Below are positions 1-7,816 of a stretch of DNA of 64,000 nt, piece after piece (the first letter of the stretch is position 1; each line of letters starts with the position of its first letter). The DNA comes from CBDFFW01 sp965246945 (GTDB lineage: Bacteria > Pseudomonadota > Alphaproteobacteria > UBA11073), in contig CBDFFW010000002.1 of NCBI GenBank assembly GCA_965246945.1, positions 1 to 64,000 of the forward strand. The letters are read 5' to 3'. The position numbers were made by a program, and so were the translations under genes. The notes under the pieces were generated by a model, which worked only from the letters and a program-made list of their open reading frames with translations, was not told the origin of the DNA and searched no databases.

Positions 1-28
1 CTGCAATATCTGTTTCCGTTAAAGCCAT
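1..28 (-). CDS. 5' end of a truncated divergent gene
   Basis: The minus strand reads ATG followed by eight sense codons (MALTETDIA) before the window edge, so this may be the first part of a gene divergent from the enoyl-CoA hydratase. A weak purine-rich stretch (TAGGG) lies just upstream of the ATG. Nine residues are too few to assign a family; a BolA-like start is only a guess. Confidence 0.3.
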
Positions 29-139
29 GCCCTAGCCATAGCATAAGCCACATCTTAAAGAAATACTTACATAATGAGCTGTATTAACGCCTTGTTAAGG
101 CTTGGCTTGGCAGTATCTTGGCAACAGGAGAATCTCGAA

Positions 140-916
140 ATGACCTATGAGAACATTATTGTTGAGCAAAAAGACAAAGTATTGGTGGTGCAGTTAAACC
201 GCCCGGCGGCCATGAATGCACTGGCGACCAGTTTGCTCACTGAACTTAATGAAGTGCTGGAAAGTGCGGAAACCAATGATGATGTTCGTGTGGTACTGAT
301 CACCGGCAGCGAAAAAGCATTTGCCGCCGGCGCGGATATTAAAGAAATGGCGGGGAACAGTTTTGCTTCCGCTTACAAATCAGATTTTATCACGAAAACC
401 TGGGAACGCCTCACTAAATTCCGCAAACCGACCATTGCTGCGGTTTCTGGTTTTGCTTTAGGTGGTGGCTGCGAATTGGCCATGATGTGCGATATTATTA
501 TTGCCGCTGATAATGCCAAATTCGGCCAGCCCGAAATTTCCTTGGGGATCATCCCAGGCGCTGGCGGCACCCAACGTTTAACCCGTGCCATTGGCAAAGC
601 CAAAGCCATGGAAATGATTTTAACCGGCCGCATGATGAAAGCAGATGAAGCGGAAGTAGCAGGCTTGGTGGCCAAAGTGGTGCCATTAGCAGAATTGCAA
701 ACGGCGGCATTGGAAATGGCCAATAAAATTGCGACTTTCTCGGCACCGGCTGTGATGTTGGCCAAAGAAGCCGTGAATGCAGCCTTCAATCATACGCTGT
801 GTGACGGTGTGAAATTCGAACGCCGTTTATTTTACAGCACTTTTGCACTGGAAGATCAAAAAGAAGGCATGGCCGCGTTTACGGAAAAACGCGCAGCCGT
901 GTTTAAAGATCAGTAA
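140..916 (+). CDS. Enoyl-CoA hydratase (crotonase family)
   Basis: Likely hydrates trans-2-enoyl-CoA to 3-hydroxyacyl-CoA in fatty-acid beta-oxidation, in the cytoplasm. The 258 residues match the usual family length. The oxyanion-hole segment GADIKE lies at 64-69, and both catalytic glutamates are present: E112 in GGGCELA and E132 in GQPEISLG. An in-frame ATG lies 66 bases upstream, but the start used here has a CAGGAG ribosome site nine bases before it and gives the normal N-terminus (MTYENI). It is followed by a hairpin repeat and by a convergent SH3-domain gene. The fold and catalytic pair are certain; the exact substrate chain length is not. Confidence 0.93.
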   Translation: MTYENIIVEQKDKVLVVQLNRPAAMNALATSLLTELNEVLESAETNDDVRVVLITGSEKAFAAGADIKEMAGNSFASAYKSDFITKTWERLTKFRKPTIAAVSGFALGGGCELAMMCDIIIAADNAKFGQPEISLGIIPGAGGTQRLTRAIGKAKAMEMILTGRMMKADEAEVAGLVAKVVPLAELQTAALEMANKIATFSAPAVMLAKEAVNAAFNHTLCDGVKFERRLFYSTFALEDQKEGMAAFTEKRAAVFKDQ

Positions 917-938
917 ACTGAAGTTAAAATTCTTATGG

Positions 939-990
939 CCTCATCCTGAGTAGCGGCATCGCCGCGTATCGCATTCTATTCAGGATGAGG
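939..990. repeat. Inverted repeat, possible bidirectional terminator
   Basis: An 11-base arm, CCTCATCCTGA, is repeated as its reverse complement at 980-990, enclosing about 30 bases. It lies between the convergent enoyl-CoA hydratase and SH3-domain genes, where a two-way terminator would fit. It may belong to the loose family of dispersed palindromes also seen near 7.8, 11.4 and 63.7 kb. No long T-run follows the stem on either strand. Confidence 0.65.
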
Positions 991-1001
991 TCGTTTGCTT
1001 A

Positions 1002-1559
1002 CTATTTAATCAGTTCTTTATCATACACGCCCCAAATCACGCTACGGGGTAGCCAGCCTTGGCGGATACTAAAATCAATTTCACAAGCGTGCGCTTGGCA
1101 TGCCACCAATTGGCCAAACGCGCCTTTTTTAACTTTGGCAATACCGCCGCTCTCGCTGGTTTCGCCGCGCCGCAGCAAGGTATCATGTGTTACATAAACT
1201 CCGCGCCGGCCAATCAACATGGATTTATGCACCCAAGATAGGCTGCCCTGCCAATCTTTAATGCGCCGCCAATAATCAAACTCGGCCACAATTTCCACCG
1301 GTGCACCTTTTAAATGATATTCCCATTCAATCGGATAACGCTTGCCCGGGCCCGCGCGGCTAAACACTTTATTGCTACGCAAACTTGCAAAGCGTGGCAG
1401 TGGCAACACATTATTGGGTGCTTCCACGCCATCTTTTTCTTTCGGCGCGGCTTCGTCTTTCGTAGTTTCTACGGGCGTGCTTTTATCTTCAGCTGCTGAC
1501 GCATAAACCGGCAACGCCAACAACAATCCCGCTAAAACCAATCCAACGATACGCGACAT
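1002..1559 (-). CDS. Secreted SH3-domain protein
   Basis: A 185-residue protein with an N-terminal signal peptide (hydrophobic LVLAGLLLALPVYASA at about residues 6-21), a charged low-complexity linker rich in K, E and T, then bacterial SH3-like segments containing RAGPGKRYPIEWEY and WLPRSVIWGVY. This is the arrangement of the alphaproteobacterial COG3807-type periplasmic SH3 proteins, which are thought to bind the cell wall; no enzymatic residues are visible. The start used here has a purine-rich AAGG site upstream and a proper signal peptide; an upstream in-frame ATG would put 25 residues before it. The lipoprotein gene lies 17 bases upstream on the same strand. Confidence 0.8.
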   Translation of the reverse strand: MSRIVGLVLAGLLLALPVYASAAEDKSTPVETTKDEAAPKEKDGVEAPNNVLPLPRFASLRSNKVFSRAGPGKRYPIEWEYHLKGAPVEIVAEFDYWRRIKDWQGSLSWVHKSMLIGRRGVYVTHDTLLRRGETSESGGIAKVKKGAFGQLVACQAHACEIDFSIRQGWLPRSVIWGVYDKELIK

Positions 1560-1576
1560 TTGGCAACCTTCGCGCC

Positions 1577-1951
1577 CTAATAGGGAATGGTATAGTAATG
1601 TTGCAGTTTCACCCAGCCGCGTTTTTCCATGCATTGGCTGAGCTCATACACATTCGGCAGATCGCTGTATTCACGCGGTGTGCCTTTTTCATCCACCACA
1701 TGGCCGTCTTTGGTGGAAACCGGATCATTGGCATCAATCCAACGGGTGCGGTCCCGTACTTCTAAAGTGCAGGCACTTAAATCTTGTTCCAGAAAGTCTT
1801 GCGATTTTTGAATATCCGGCACGGTGTCCGCCGTCATCCGCATATTGTGCCAATAGAAAGTGGCCGGCTCATCACGCGGCAAATTTTGTTCAATATCTGC
1901 ACAGGCTGATAAACCCAATAGGGAAACCGCAACGAGCCAAAGATTCTTCAT
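1577..1951 (-). CDS. Small lipoprotein of unknown function
   Basis: A 124-residue protein with a clear lipoprotein signal: a hydrophobic stretch ending in the lipobox L-S-A-C, with C17 as the lipidated cysteine. The mature part is hydrophilic and has two further cysteines (one in DLSACTLEV, one in ELSQCMEKRGW) that could form a disulfide. The C-terminal half looks like small secreted proteins of alphaproteobacteria, but I cannot name the family. It lies between rdgB and the SH3-domain gene on one strand with 15-17 base gaps, so the three are probably cotranscribed. Confidence 0.75.
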   Translation of the reverse strand: MKNLWLVAVSLLGLSACADIEQNLPRDEPATFYWHNMRMTADTVPDIQKSQDFLEQDLSACTLEVRDRTRWIDANDPVSTKDGHVVDEKGTPREYSDLPNVYELSQCMEKRGWVKLQHYYTIPY

Positions 1952-1966
1952 ATTCCCCTATGATAG

Positions 1967-2563
1967 CTAAAAATATCGCTGCAGCAAGATTTCACATGCA
2001 CGGGCGCGGTGAGAAAATTGTGCTTTAACCGCCGGATCCAGCTCCCCAAAGCTGTGGGTATGGCCTTCCGGCACAAAAATGGGGTCGTAGCCGAATCCAT
2101 GGGTGCCACTGGGCGGACAGATCGTGCCTGCCACGCACCCTTCGGCATATTCCACATGCCCATCTGGCCAGGCCAGCGCAAGTGTGCAGATAAATGCGGC
2201 GCGGCGATCGGCGGCATTACCTAATTCTGTTTCAATACGTTGAAAAGCCTGCGTGTAATCACGGCCACCGTCAGGCTTTTCAGCCCAATCTGCGGTGTAG
2301 ACCCCGGGCGCACCATTTAATGCAGCAATGCTCAATCCGCTATCATCCGCCAATGCTGGCTGGCCGCTGGCCCGCGCCGTGGCCAGGGCTTTGATCGCCG
2401 CGTTTTCCTGAAAAGTTGTACCTGTTTCCGCTGGCGCCGGTAACCCCAATTCCCCAGCAGTTAATAAATTCTGCACATAAGGTATAAAGAACGGCGCAAG
2501 CTCCAGCTTCTTGCCCGCATTATGGGTAGCCAGCACTAGTGTATCGCCTAAAAATTTGCGCAT
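1967..2563 (-). CDS. rdgB: Non-canonical purine NTP pyrophosphatase (HAM1/RdgB)
   Basis: Hydrolyses XTP, ITP and dITP to the monophosphates and so keeps deaminated purines out of DNA and RNA. All family motifs are present: THNAGKKLE at 13-21, ADDSGL around 72-77 with the metal-binding aspartates, GFGYDPIF in the second half, and SHRARA near the C-terminus. Its 198 residues are the normal size. In many relatives the gene sits with rph, hrcA or hemW, none of which is here; instead it leads a run with a lipoprotein and an SH3-domain gene. It diverges from the solute-binding protein gene. Confidence 0.95.
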   Translation of the reverse strand: MRKFLGDTLVLATHNAGKKLELAPFFIPYVQNLLTAGELGLPAPAETGTTFQENAAIKALATARASGQPALADDSGLSIAALNGAPGVYTADWAEKPDGGRDYTQAFQRIETELGNAADRRAAFICTLALAWPDGHVEYAEGCVAGTICPPSGTHGFGYDPIFVPEGHTHSFGELDPAVKAQFSHRARACEILLQRYF

Positions 2564-2639
2564 GCCTATGCTTATTGAAATCGCCGGTTCTTGCCAAGCC
2601 TGATTGACCTAAACCACTTGAAATGATAGCACTTTATAT

Positions 2640-3524
2640 ATGCGGAATTCTAATTTCACAGCCCTTATTTTGACCGTCCCGCTGAGCGTGGGCCTAACCA
2701 TTTTACTGCTGTCAATTTTTGGATTCGGCCAACCGCACGCAGCGAATAGAAATACATCGGTTTATGACCGTGTGACAAAAACCGGCATCTTGCGTTGCGG
2801 CTATGCGCCGTGGGGTAGCAGTTTGATGATTGATCCCAACACGGGTGCCAAATCCGGTATCTTTGTGGATTACCTTAAAGAATTAACTAAGCGGTTAGAT
2901 TTAAAAGTGGAATGGACCGAAGAAGTGGGGTGGGGCGATATTGTCGCCGGTTTGAATAGCAATCGTTTTGATATGTTTTGTTCGGATCTATGGGCTAATT
3001 CCAAACGTGCAAAAGAAATAGAGTTTATTGAACCGATTTTTTACAGCACTTTGAACGCCTATGTGCGGCCAGGCGATACGCGCTTTGATAACCAAATTGA
3101 AAAAGTCGATGATCCCGTCATTAAAGTTTCTGCTTTAGAAGGCGAGATGAGCAATTTCTATCCCGCTAAAAACTTTCCCAAAGCCCAAATTATTGCCCTA
3201 CCGCAGATGAGCCAATTTAGCCAAGTCATCACCAATATCTTAGATGGCAAAGCTGATATTGTGTTTACTGATACCGATACCGCGGATAACTTCTTAAAAA
3301 GCAATCCAGGTAAATTGCGCCAAGTCATATTAAAGCGGCCATTAAATGTTTTTGGTAATGTGGTTGGCCTGAAACCAGGCGAACCGCGTTTGCAGCAAAT
3401 GTTTAATATTACAACAATAGAGATGATGCATGATGGCACGTTGGATGCGATTATCCGCAAATATGAAAACAAGCCTGGTAAATTCCTGCGTGTGGCTGAG
3501 CCGTATCAAACTGTCAAGCCTTAG
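2640..3524 (+). CDS. Family 3 periplasmic solute-binding protein
   Basis: A 294-residue periplasmic binding protein of the amino-acid type (SBP_bac_3). A hydrophobic segment at residues 9-28 serves as signal peptide or anchor, followed by VTKTGILRCGY, the usual first strand of the family, and by WGDIVAGLNSNRFDMFCSD and DIVFTDTDTADNFL of the two-lobe fold. No ABC permease or ATPase gene lies on either side, so the protein is an orphan and may act with a transporter elsewhere or as a sensor. The start lacks a clear ribosome site. Its stop lies one base from the stop of the convergent toxin gene. Confidence 0.85.
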   Translation: MRNSNFTALILTVPLSVGLTILLLSIFGFGQPHAANRNTSVYDRVTKTGILRCGYAPWGSSLMIDPNTGAKSGIFVDYLKELTKRLDLKVEWTEEVGWGDIVAGLNSNRFDMFCSDLWANSKRAKEIEFIEPIFYSTLNAYVRPGDTRFDNQIEKVDDPVIKVSALEGEMSNFYPAKNFPKAQIIALPQMSQFSQVITNILDGKADIVFTDTDTADNFLKSNPGKLRQVILKRPLNVFGNVVGLKPGEPRLQQMFNITTIEMMHDGTLDAIIRKYENKPGKFLRVAEPYQTVKP

Positions 3525-3525
3525 A

Positions 3526-3924
3526 TTATTCCAACATCAAGACAGGTAGATCATATTGTTGAAACGCTACATCACTGGTAATGATCGTTAATTTTTCAGT
3601 CATCGCCTGCGCAATCAACATGCGGTCAAACGGATCACGATGATGCCATGACAGGGTAGCTAAGGCAGTTGCATAACGATGGTTGAAAGGCAATTCGATA
3701 ATTGGGCTTTGTGCCAAATAAATTTCTAATGCTGGTAAATCAGCAAGCAATTTACCAATCGATGATTTAGTTGCGATTTCTGCCAATGAAATAGATGATA
3801 CATATTTGCGGGTTTCGGTTGATTTGAGCACATTCAAAACTGTTTGATTAATTGTGCGCCGCAAAGTGGCATTGGGTAAAATCCAGCGAATGATCACATT
3901 CGTATCTAATAAATAGCCTGACAT
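3526..3924 (-). CDS. vapC: PIN-domain toxin of a type II toxin-antitoxin module
   Basis: A 132-residue PIN-domain ribonuclease, the toxin of a VapBC-type pair. The acidic metal-binding residues are in place: D7 in LLDTN, E49 in SLAEIA, D98 and D101 in HRDPFDRMLIAQA, and D119 near the end in IITSD. Such toxins cut RNA, often tRNA, when freed from the antitoxin. The start codon overlaps the antitoxin stop by one base (TAATG), so translation is probably coupled. The target RNA cannot be read from the sequence. Confidence 0.88.
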   Translation of the reverse strand: MSGYLLDTNVIIRWILPNATLRRTINQTVLNVLKSTETRKYVSSISLAEIATKSSIGKLLADLPALEIYLAQSPIIELPFNHRYATALATLSWHHRDPFDRMLIAQAMTEKLTIITSDVAFQQYDLPVLMLE

Positions 3925-4193
3925 TATTTTAAATCTATCAATGGCTCGCTATCTCCATCGCCGTAAAACATTTCTTCAATTTCGCGCTGGGTTTCAGCAT
4001 CGACATCAACTGTATCTGGCAAATTGGCAATAAACTGACCAGGCTTCCAAGATTGTTGTAAACGGTCATAGGGAATAATTTTGGCGAATGGCATGTTGCC
4101 TTTTTTCAGTAATAGTTCCTCGCCAGCGCTGACCATATTGATATATTGGTGCAAATGCGTTTTCAAATCAGTAATATTTTCGATAATAACCAT
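3924..4193 (-). CDS. Phd/YefM-like antitoxin
   Basis: An 89-residue protein placed directly before the PIN toxin. The N-terminus (ITDLKTHLHQYINMVSAGEE, then a loop ending PFAKIIPYD) is the Phd/YefM pattern: a DNA-binding N-terminal half, followed by an acidic, flexible toxin-binding tail (ETQREIEEMFYGDGDSE). It should neutralise the toxin and repress the operon. A near-perfect promoter with an inverted repeat in its spacer lies just upstream and is the probable autoregulatory site. Confidence 0.85.
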   Translation of the reverse strand: MVIIENITDLKTHLHQYINMVSAGEELLLKKGNMPFAKIIPYDRLQQSWKPGQFIANLPDTVDVDAETQREIEEMFYGDGDSEPLIDLK

Positions 4194-4201
4194 CTGATAT
4201 T

Positions 4202-4231
4202 ATTATATAGGTGCGGATGCGCACTTGTCAA
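4202..4231 (-). promoter_or_regulatory. Consensus sigma-70 promoter with operator-like repeat for the toxin-antitoxin operon
   Basis: The minus strand carries TTGACA (4231-4226) and TATAAT (4207-4202), both perfect consensus, 18 bases apart. The spacer holds the inverted repeat GTGCG-N4-CGCAC (4211-4224). The antitoxin ATG follows eight bases after the -10 box, so the leader is very short. A palindrome between the boxes fits repression by the antitoxin or by the complex. Confidence 0.8.
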
Positions 4232-4232
4232 T

Positions 4233-4883
4233 TCATCTTTGCGGCGCATAAGCGCGTAGGAAGGTTGCCACCGTGGTGCGGATATGCTTTTTCAATTCCG
4301 TGTCATCAGGCTTGGGCAAGTTAATATGCATCACAAAGTGCAATTCGCCTTTGCATAAAAATAGGAATTGGGAGGCGGCGACCAGCGGATCGGCGATTTT
4401 CAATTCGCCCTGCTGCACCAGTGCTTTCAATAATTGGGCCAGCGCTTCTTTCATGCGCTTGGGACCGGCTTCGTAAAGCAATTGGCCCAAGGCAGGATTG
4501 GTTTGCGTTTCCGGCACCACCACGCGGTGCATGGCCAAGGCATCATCGCTTAAAATCATCGCCATGAAATTTTCCGCCACTTGGGTTAGCGCGCGTTTGG
4601 CCCCATGCTTGGCTAGGCCCTCCATGCATTCCGCACCCGAAGCATTACAGCCCTGGGTCACCATCGCCTGGAATAGGCGGTCTTTATCTTTAAAGTGATT
4701 ATACAGCGTAATCTTGGAAACACCGGCTTTTTGCGCAATATCATCCATCGTCGCATGCGTAAAACCATGGGCTAAAAACACTGCGCGCGCTGCATCCAAA
4801 ATGGCTTGCTGTTTGCCCAAGTCTTTCGGGCGGCCAAATTTTTTGGCGGGCGATGCAGCTATTTGATTTGGAGTTTCCGGCAT
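4233..4883 (-). CDS. TetR/AcrR family transcriptional regulator
   Basis: A 216-residue one-component repressor. The N-terminal helix-turn-helix is typical: TMDDIAQKAGVSKITLYNHF at 45-64, after AILDAARAVFLAHGF. The C-terminal half is a divergent ligand-binding region resembling AcrR C-terminal domains. The gene diverges from a decayed methyltransferase gene and a NodT-type outer-membrane factor, the classical position for an efflux regulator. A perfect 10-base palindrome just upstream of the start is a likely binding site. The inducer is unknown. Confidence 0.9.
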   Translation of the reverse strand: MPETPNQIAASPAKKFGRPKDLGKQQAILDAARAVFLAHGFTHATMDDIAQKAGVSKITLYNHFKDKDRLFQAMVTQGCNASGAECMEGLAKHGAKRALTQVAENFMAMILSDDALAMHRVVVPETQTNPALGQLLYEAGPKRMKEALAQLLKALVQQGELKIADPLVAASQFLFLCKGELHFVMHINLPKPDDTELKKHIRTTVATFLRAYAPQR

Positions 4884-4889
4884 TTCTAT

Positions 4890-4899
4890 ACTGTACAGT
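4890..4899. promoter_or_regulatory. Palindromic operator candidate for the TetR regulator
   Basis: ACTGTACAGT is a perfect 10-base palindrome centred in the 44-base gap between the tetR start and the start of the divergent methyltransferase remnant. TetR proteins usually bind such sites between divergent genes and block both promoters. An AT-rich stretch suitable as a -10 region follows on the plus side. Confidence 0.5.
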
Positions 4900-4927
4900 T
4901 TAATATATTAGCGCTAAACAAATATGA

Positions 4928-5272
4928 ATGTCCAATAGTTGGTCGGCGGATTGTTATGCGCAGCACGCGGGGTTTGTCTCGACGCGGGCAGAAGATCTGC
5001 TGGGCTGTTTACAGCCGCAAAAAGGCGAACGCATTTTAAACTTCGGCTGCGGTGATAGCGTGTTGACTGCCAACAATAATCAAAATCAGCAAATTGAGAT
5101 TGACCCGAATCTATCCGTCGTTCAACTTAAAGTTGTGAATAAAACGCCGCATTCATATCCATTTATCCTAGCAAATTTGCCGCTTTACGCGAATACGCGG
5201 GTAGCAATTTATTTGCAACCTTTGGTTGTTAAAATTCCTTTCATCATTCCTGAACCGATTAACCAGAAATAG
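4928..5272 (+). pseudogene. Truncated SAM-dependent methyltransferase remnant
   Basis: The first 50 residues match the start of class I SAM methyltransferases: WSADCYAQHAGFVS, then GERILNFGCGDS, a worn form of the SAM-binding motif I (usually LDLGCGDG). After about residue 50 the rest of the Rossmann fold is missing and the tail (LQPLVVKIPFIIPEPINQK) matches nothing I recognise. At 114 residues it is under half the usual length of about 250. It lies between the TetR regulator and the outer-membrane factor. I read it as a remnant left by an internal deletion; a short expressed protein is possible but should not bind SAM normally. Confidence 0.7.
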
Positions 5273-5286
5273 CCTTTGGAAGCACC

Positions 5287-6741
5287 ATGCGTTACTTACT
5301 TCTTGCCACCACTGCCCTGTGCCTAACCCTCACCGCTTGCGAAGACAGCAAATGGTACCGGCTGGAAGATGGCCTGCAGCCACCTGCACAATGGCAAAAC
5401 GGCCCCAATATGGTCGATGCTGCGATTCAGCAAAACTGGTGGCAAAATTTTAATGATCCCGTGCTGACCGATCTGATGCAGCAGGGCATCGCCAACAACC
5501 TCGATTTAAAAATTGCCAGCAGCCGCGTAAGGCAGGCACGGGCGCAATTATTGGGTGTGGAGGCTGATCAATTGCCGCAAATTAATGCGTCCGGCAGTGT
5601 GGTGCGCAGCAAATCTTCCTTGCTTGGTAATAACAATGCCACATTTTTAACAGGCAGCCGCACAAACACATTATATCAAGCGGGTTTGGATGCCAGTTGG
5701 GAAGTAAACATCTTTAACATCGGCGCATCTATTGATGCCGCTCAAGCCAGCGCCCAAGTCGTCAAAGAACAAGAGCGCAACACGTTATTATCGTTACTGG
5801 GCGAAGTGGCCCGCAACTATATCGCGCTGCGCCAATTCCAAAATCAATATGCGCTGACCGAACAAACGGTTAAAGCGTATCAAATCAGTTATGATCTAAC
5901 CAAGGCGAAGTTTGATGCTGGTTTGGTCAATGCCTTGGATACCTCCCGCGCTGAAGGGTTATGGCAAAGCACGGCCGCGCAATTGCCGCCGCTCCAAGCC
6001 AATATTATCGCCGCCAAAAACCGCCTGGCCGTATTACTGGGCCAAACACCTGGCGCGCTCAAACAGTTGGATGCCATGAAACCAGTGCCGACTTCTAAAG
6101 TAAATGTGGTCGCAGCGGCACCGGCGGCCGTGATTGCCGAACGGCCGGATATCCGCGCTGCGGAACGCACACTTGCCACCGCCACCGCTCGCCAAAAAAT
6201 CGCCACGCGCGAATATTTCCCCAGCATATCACTCAGCAGTGCCTTTGGCTGGTCGTCATATAACTCAAGTGGGAATTTATTTAATGGCGGCGGCAATGCC
6301 TGGTCATTAGCTGGGCAGTTACTGGCACCGGTGATTGATTTCGGCCGCATTCGTAGCGATATCCGCGTAGCCGATGCGCAGGCCGAACAAGCATTCCTCG
6401 GCTATCAGCAAACCATGCTCAGTGCCTTGGAAGAAATCGAAAATAACCTGTCGCGCTATTTCGCCGCCGTAAACCGCCAACCGCAATTGAACCGTGCAGC
6501 CGATGCGGGTGAGCTGGCGGTAGAGCTGGCACAGGAGCGTTACAAAAAAGGCTTGGTCAGTTATCTGGAAGTCACCGATGCGCAGCAAAAATTATATGGC
6601 GCACAATTAGAAGTGTTGAACAACGATGCCGATATCAGCACCCAGCAAGTAGCATTATATAAAGCCTTAGGTGGTGGCTGGCGCACCGACCGGCCAATCA
6701 CCAAAGAAGAAAGTAGCCTCGAGCCGATTGTCATCCGTTAA
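5287..6741 (+). CDS. RND efflux outer-membrane lipoprotein (NodT/OprM family)
   Basis: A 484-residue TolC-like channel protein that would carry substrates of a tripartite pump across the outer membrane. The signal peptide ends in the lipobox L-T-A-C with C18 lipidated. Two OEP repeats follow (about 55-250 and 265-460), with the typical phrases NWWQNFNDPVLTDLM, AERPDIRAAERTLATA and VEIGLVSYLEV-like KGLVSYLEVTDAQQ. No membrane-fusion protein or RND pump gene is next to it, so partners must lie elsewhere or were lost. Its stop codon interlocks with that of the convergent PIN-domain gene (shared TTAA). Confidence 0.92.
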   Translation: MRYLLLATTALCLTLTACEDSKWYRLEDGLQPPAQWQNGPNMVDAAIQQNWWQNFNDPVLTDLMQQGIANNLDLKIASSRVRQARAQLLGVEADQLPQINASGSVVRSKSSLLGNNNATFLTGSRTNTLYQAGLDASWEVNIFNIGASIDAAQASAQVVKEQERNTLLSLLGEVARNYIALRQFQNQYALTEQTVKAYQISYDLTKAKFDAGLVNALDTSRAEGLWQSTAAQLPPLQANIIAAKNRLAVLLGQTPGALKQLDAMKPVPTSKVNVVAAAPAAVIAERPDIRAAERTLATATARQKIATREYFPSISLSSAFGWSSYNSSGNLFNGGGNAWSLAGQLLAPVIDFGRIRSDIRVADAQAEQAFLGYQQTMLSALEEIENNLSRYFAAVNRQPQLNRAADAGELAVELAQERYKKGLVSYLEVTDAQQKLYGAQLEVLNNDADISTQQVALYKALGGGWRTDRPITKEESSLEPIVIR

Positions 6742-7145
6742 ACTGTTTGCGCCGGATGCAGCAACGGCAAATCCGTATGGATAAAATCATCCCCTTTGCA
6801 TAACAGTGGCAGTTTTTTATGTGCCGCCAAGGCATAGGCAAAACAATCGCCAAAGTTCAACTGTGCTTTATGTCGCCCGCGGCCGTATTGCTGATAGATA
6901 ATATGTGTCGCTTGCGCCTGTGCGGCCGTCACTGATATGATTTCGACATTAAATTGGGCTAATAATTTTTCCAGCCGCGTTAAACCGATGGCTTGAAAGC
7001 GGGAACCCATTACTTGCCCAGCTTCTGCGTAGTTACCGGCTGACATGTAAATTTTTTCGTATGCTTCCAAACGATTTATAAAAAATTGCCAATCACTTTC
7101 TTCCAAAAGAACAGCAATAATTGCCGAGCTGTCTACGATGATCAT
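6738..7145 (-). CDS. vapC: PIN-domain toxin (VapC)
   Basis: A 135-residue PIN-domain nuclease with the catalytic acidic set visible: D5 in MIIVDSSA, E41 in YAEAGQV, D100 in NFGDCFAYALA and D119/D120 in CKGDDF. This matches the VapC family that pairs with Rv0623-like antitoxins. It overlaps the antitoxin gene by four bases (ATGA), which implies translational coupling. It is a different PIN subfamily from the toxin 3 kb to the left, so the two modules are not simple duplicates. Confidence 0.9.
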   Translation of the reverse strand: MIIVDSSAIIAVLLEESDWQFFINRLEAYEKIYMSAGNYAEAGQVMGSRFQAIGLTRLEKLLAQFNVEIISVTAAQAQATHIIYQQYGRGRHKAQLNFGDCFAYALAAHKKLPLLCKGDDFIHTDLPLLHPAQTV

Positions 7146-7408
7146 TTCGGTAAACCATATTCATCATACATATCATCCATAATTTTTTGGATAGAACGTG
7201 GGTCATAAACAGGGGCTGCTGCAAGGTCAGCCTGAATTTGACGAACTGCTTCATACCGTTTCTTACGGCGGCGTTCCTGCGCTTTGAGTAACATACTACG
7301 ACGTATTTCCAACGCGCCGGTAATTGCCTTGGTTATGCTTTCACCCGCCAGCTTGGCGACTTCACGGGCTAATTGATCTGTATATTCATCTTTAATGCTT
7401 AAAGCCAT
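7142..7408 (-). CDS. vapB: VapB-type antitoxin (Rv0623-like)
   Basis: An 88-residue protein with the N-terminal phrase MALSIKDEYTDQLAREVAKL, typical of the Rv0623-like VapB antitoxins (a predicted transcription-factor fold), followed by a basic RRRKKRYEAV stretch and an acidic tail (DDMYDEYGLP) that would bind the toxin. It precedes its toxin with a four-base overlap. A TTGAAT-17-TATAAT promoter lies just upstream. It probably represses its own operon. Confidence 0.88.
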   Translation of the reverse strand: MALSIKDEYTDQLAREVAKLAGESITKAITGALEIRRSMLLKAQERRRKKRYEAVRQIQADLAAAPVYDPRSIQKIMDDMYDEYGLPK

Positions 7409-7414
7409 ATAGTA

Positions 7415-7443
7415 ATTATATAAAATTCAGTCGATCAATTCAA
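7415..7443 (-). promoter_or_regulatory. Probable sigma-70 promoter of the second vapBC operon
   Basis: On the minus strand TTGAAT (7443-7438) and TATAAT (7420-7415) are separated by 17 bases, six bases ahead of the antitoxin ATG. As in the first toxin-antitoxin module, the leader is almost absent. No strong palindrome was found within the spacer. Confidence 0.55.
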
Positions 7444-7479
7444 TCTATAATTTAAATATTGATTGATAATTCTAGAAAA

Positions 7480-7743
7480 TCACATCTGTGCAAAGCGGCT
7501 ATATAATGCTTGGGTGTAATTAATCATTTTGGTCATCATAAACGGCATCACAATTACCAAAGTTAAAAACACCGCTAGCATTTTGGGTACAAAAGTCAGC
7601 GTCGCTTCTTGCAACTGGGTCACCGCTTGCAGCAATGAAATCAACACACCGACCACTAATGCCACAATCAAGCAAGGCGCCGAAACCACCACCAGCACCA
7701 GCAATCCTTCACGGATAATCTCAACAACTTCAGCTTGATTCAT
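7480..7743 (-). CDS. fliQ: Flagellar export protein FliQ
   Basis: An 87-residue inner-membrane subunit of the flagellar type III export gate, which forms a helical complex with FliP and FliR. The family pattern is complete: MNQAEVVEIIREGL at the start, two long hydrophobic helices (about 15-40 and 50-72), and the conserved LISLLQAVTQLQEATLTFVP linker. It ends a minus-strand run flgB-flgC-fliE-fliQ, the usual alphaproteobacterial order. Confidence 0.96.
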   Translation of the reverse strand: MNQAEVVEIIREGLLVLVVVSAPCLIVALVVGVLISLLQAVTQLQEATLTFVPKMLAVFLTLVIVMPFMMTKMINYTQALYSRFAQM

Positions 7744-7771
7744 GGTTTGGTGATTATATCAAAACAGAAAC

Positions 7772-7813
7772 ACATTGTCATCCTCACGCCGTGCACGCAG
7801 AGAATGACAATGT
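7772..7813. repeat. Palindromic element between fliE and fliQ
   Basis: ACATTGTCATCCTC is answered by GAGAATGACAATGT after a short loop, a near-perfect 14-base stem. The TTGTCATCC core resembles the longer elements at 11.4 and 63.7 kb. It lies between two genes of the same operon, so it may act as an mRNA processing or attenuation hairpin rather than as a true terminator; there is no strong T-run. Confidence 0.7.
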
Positions 7814-7816
7814 AAC

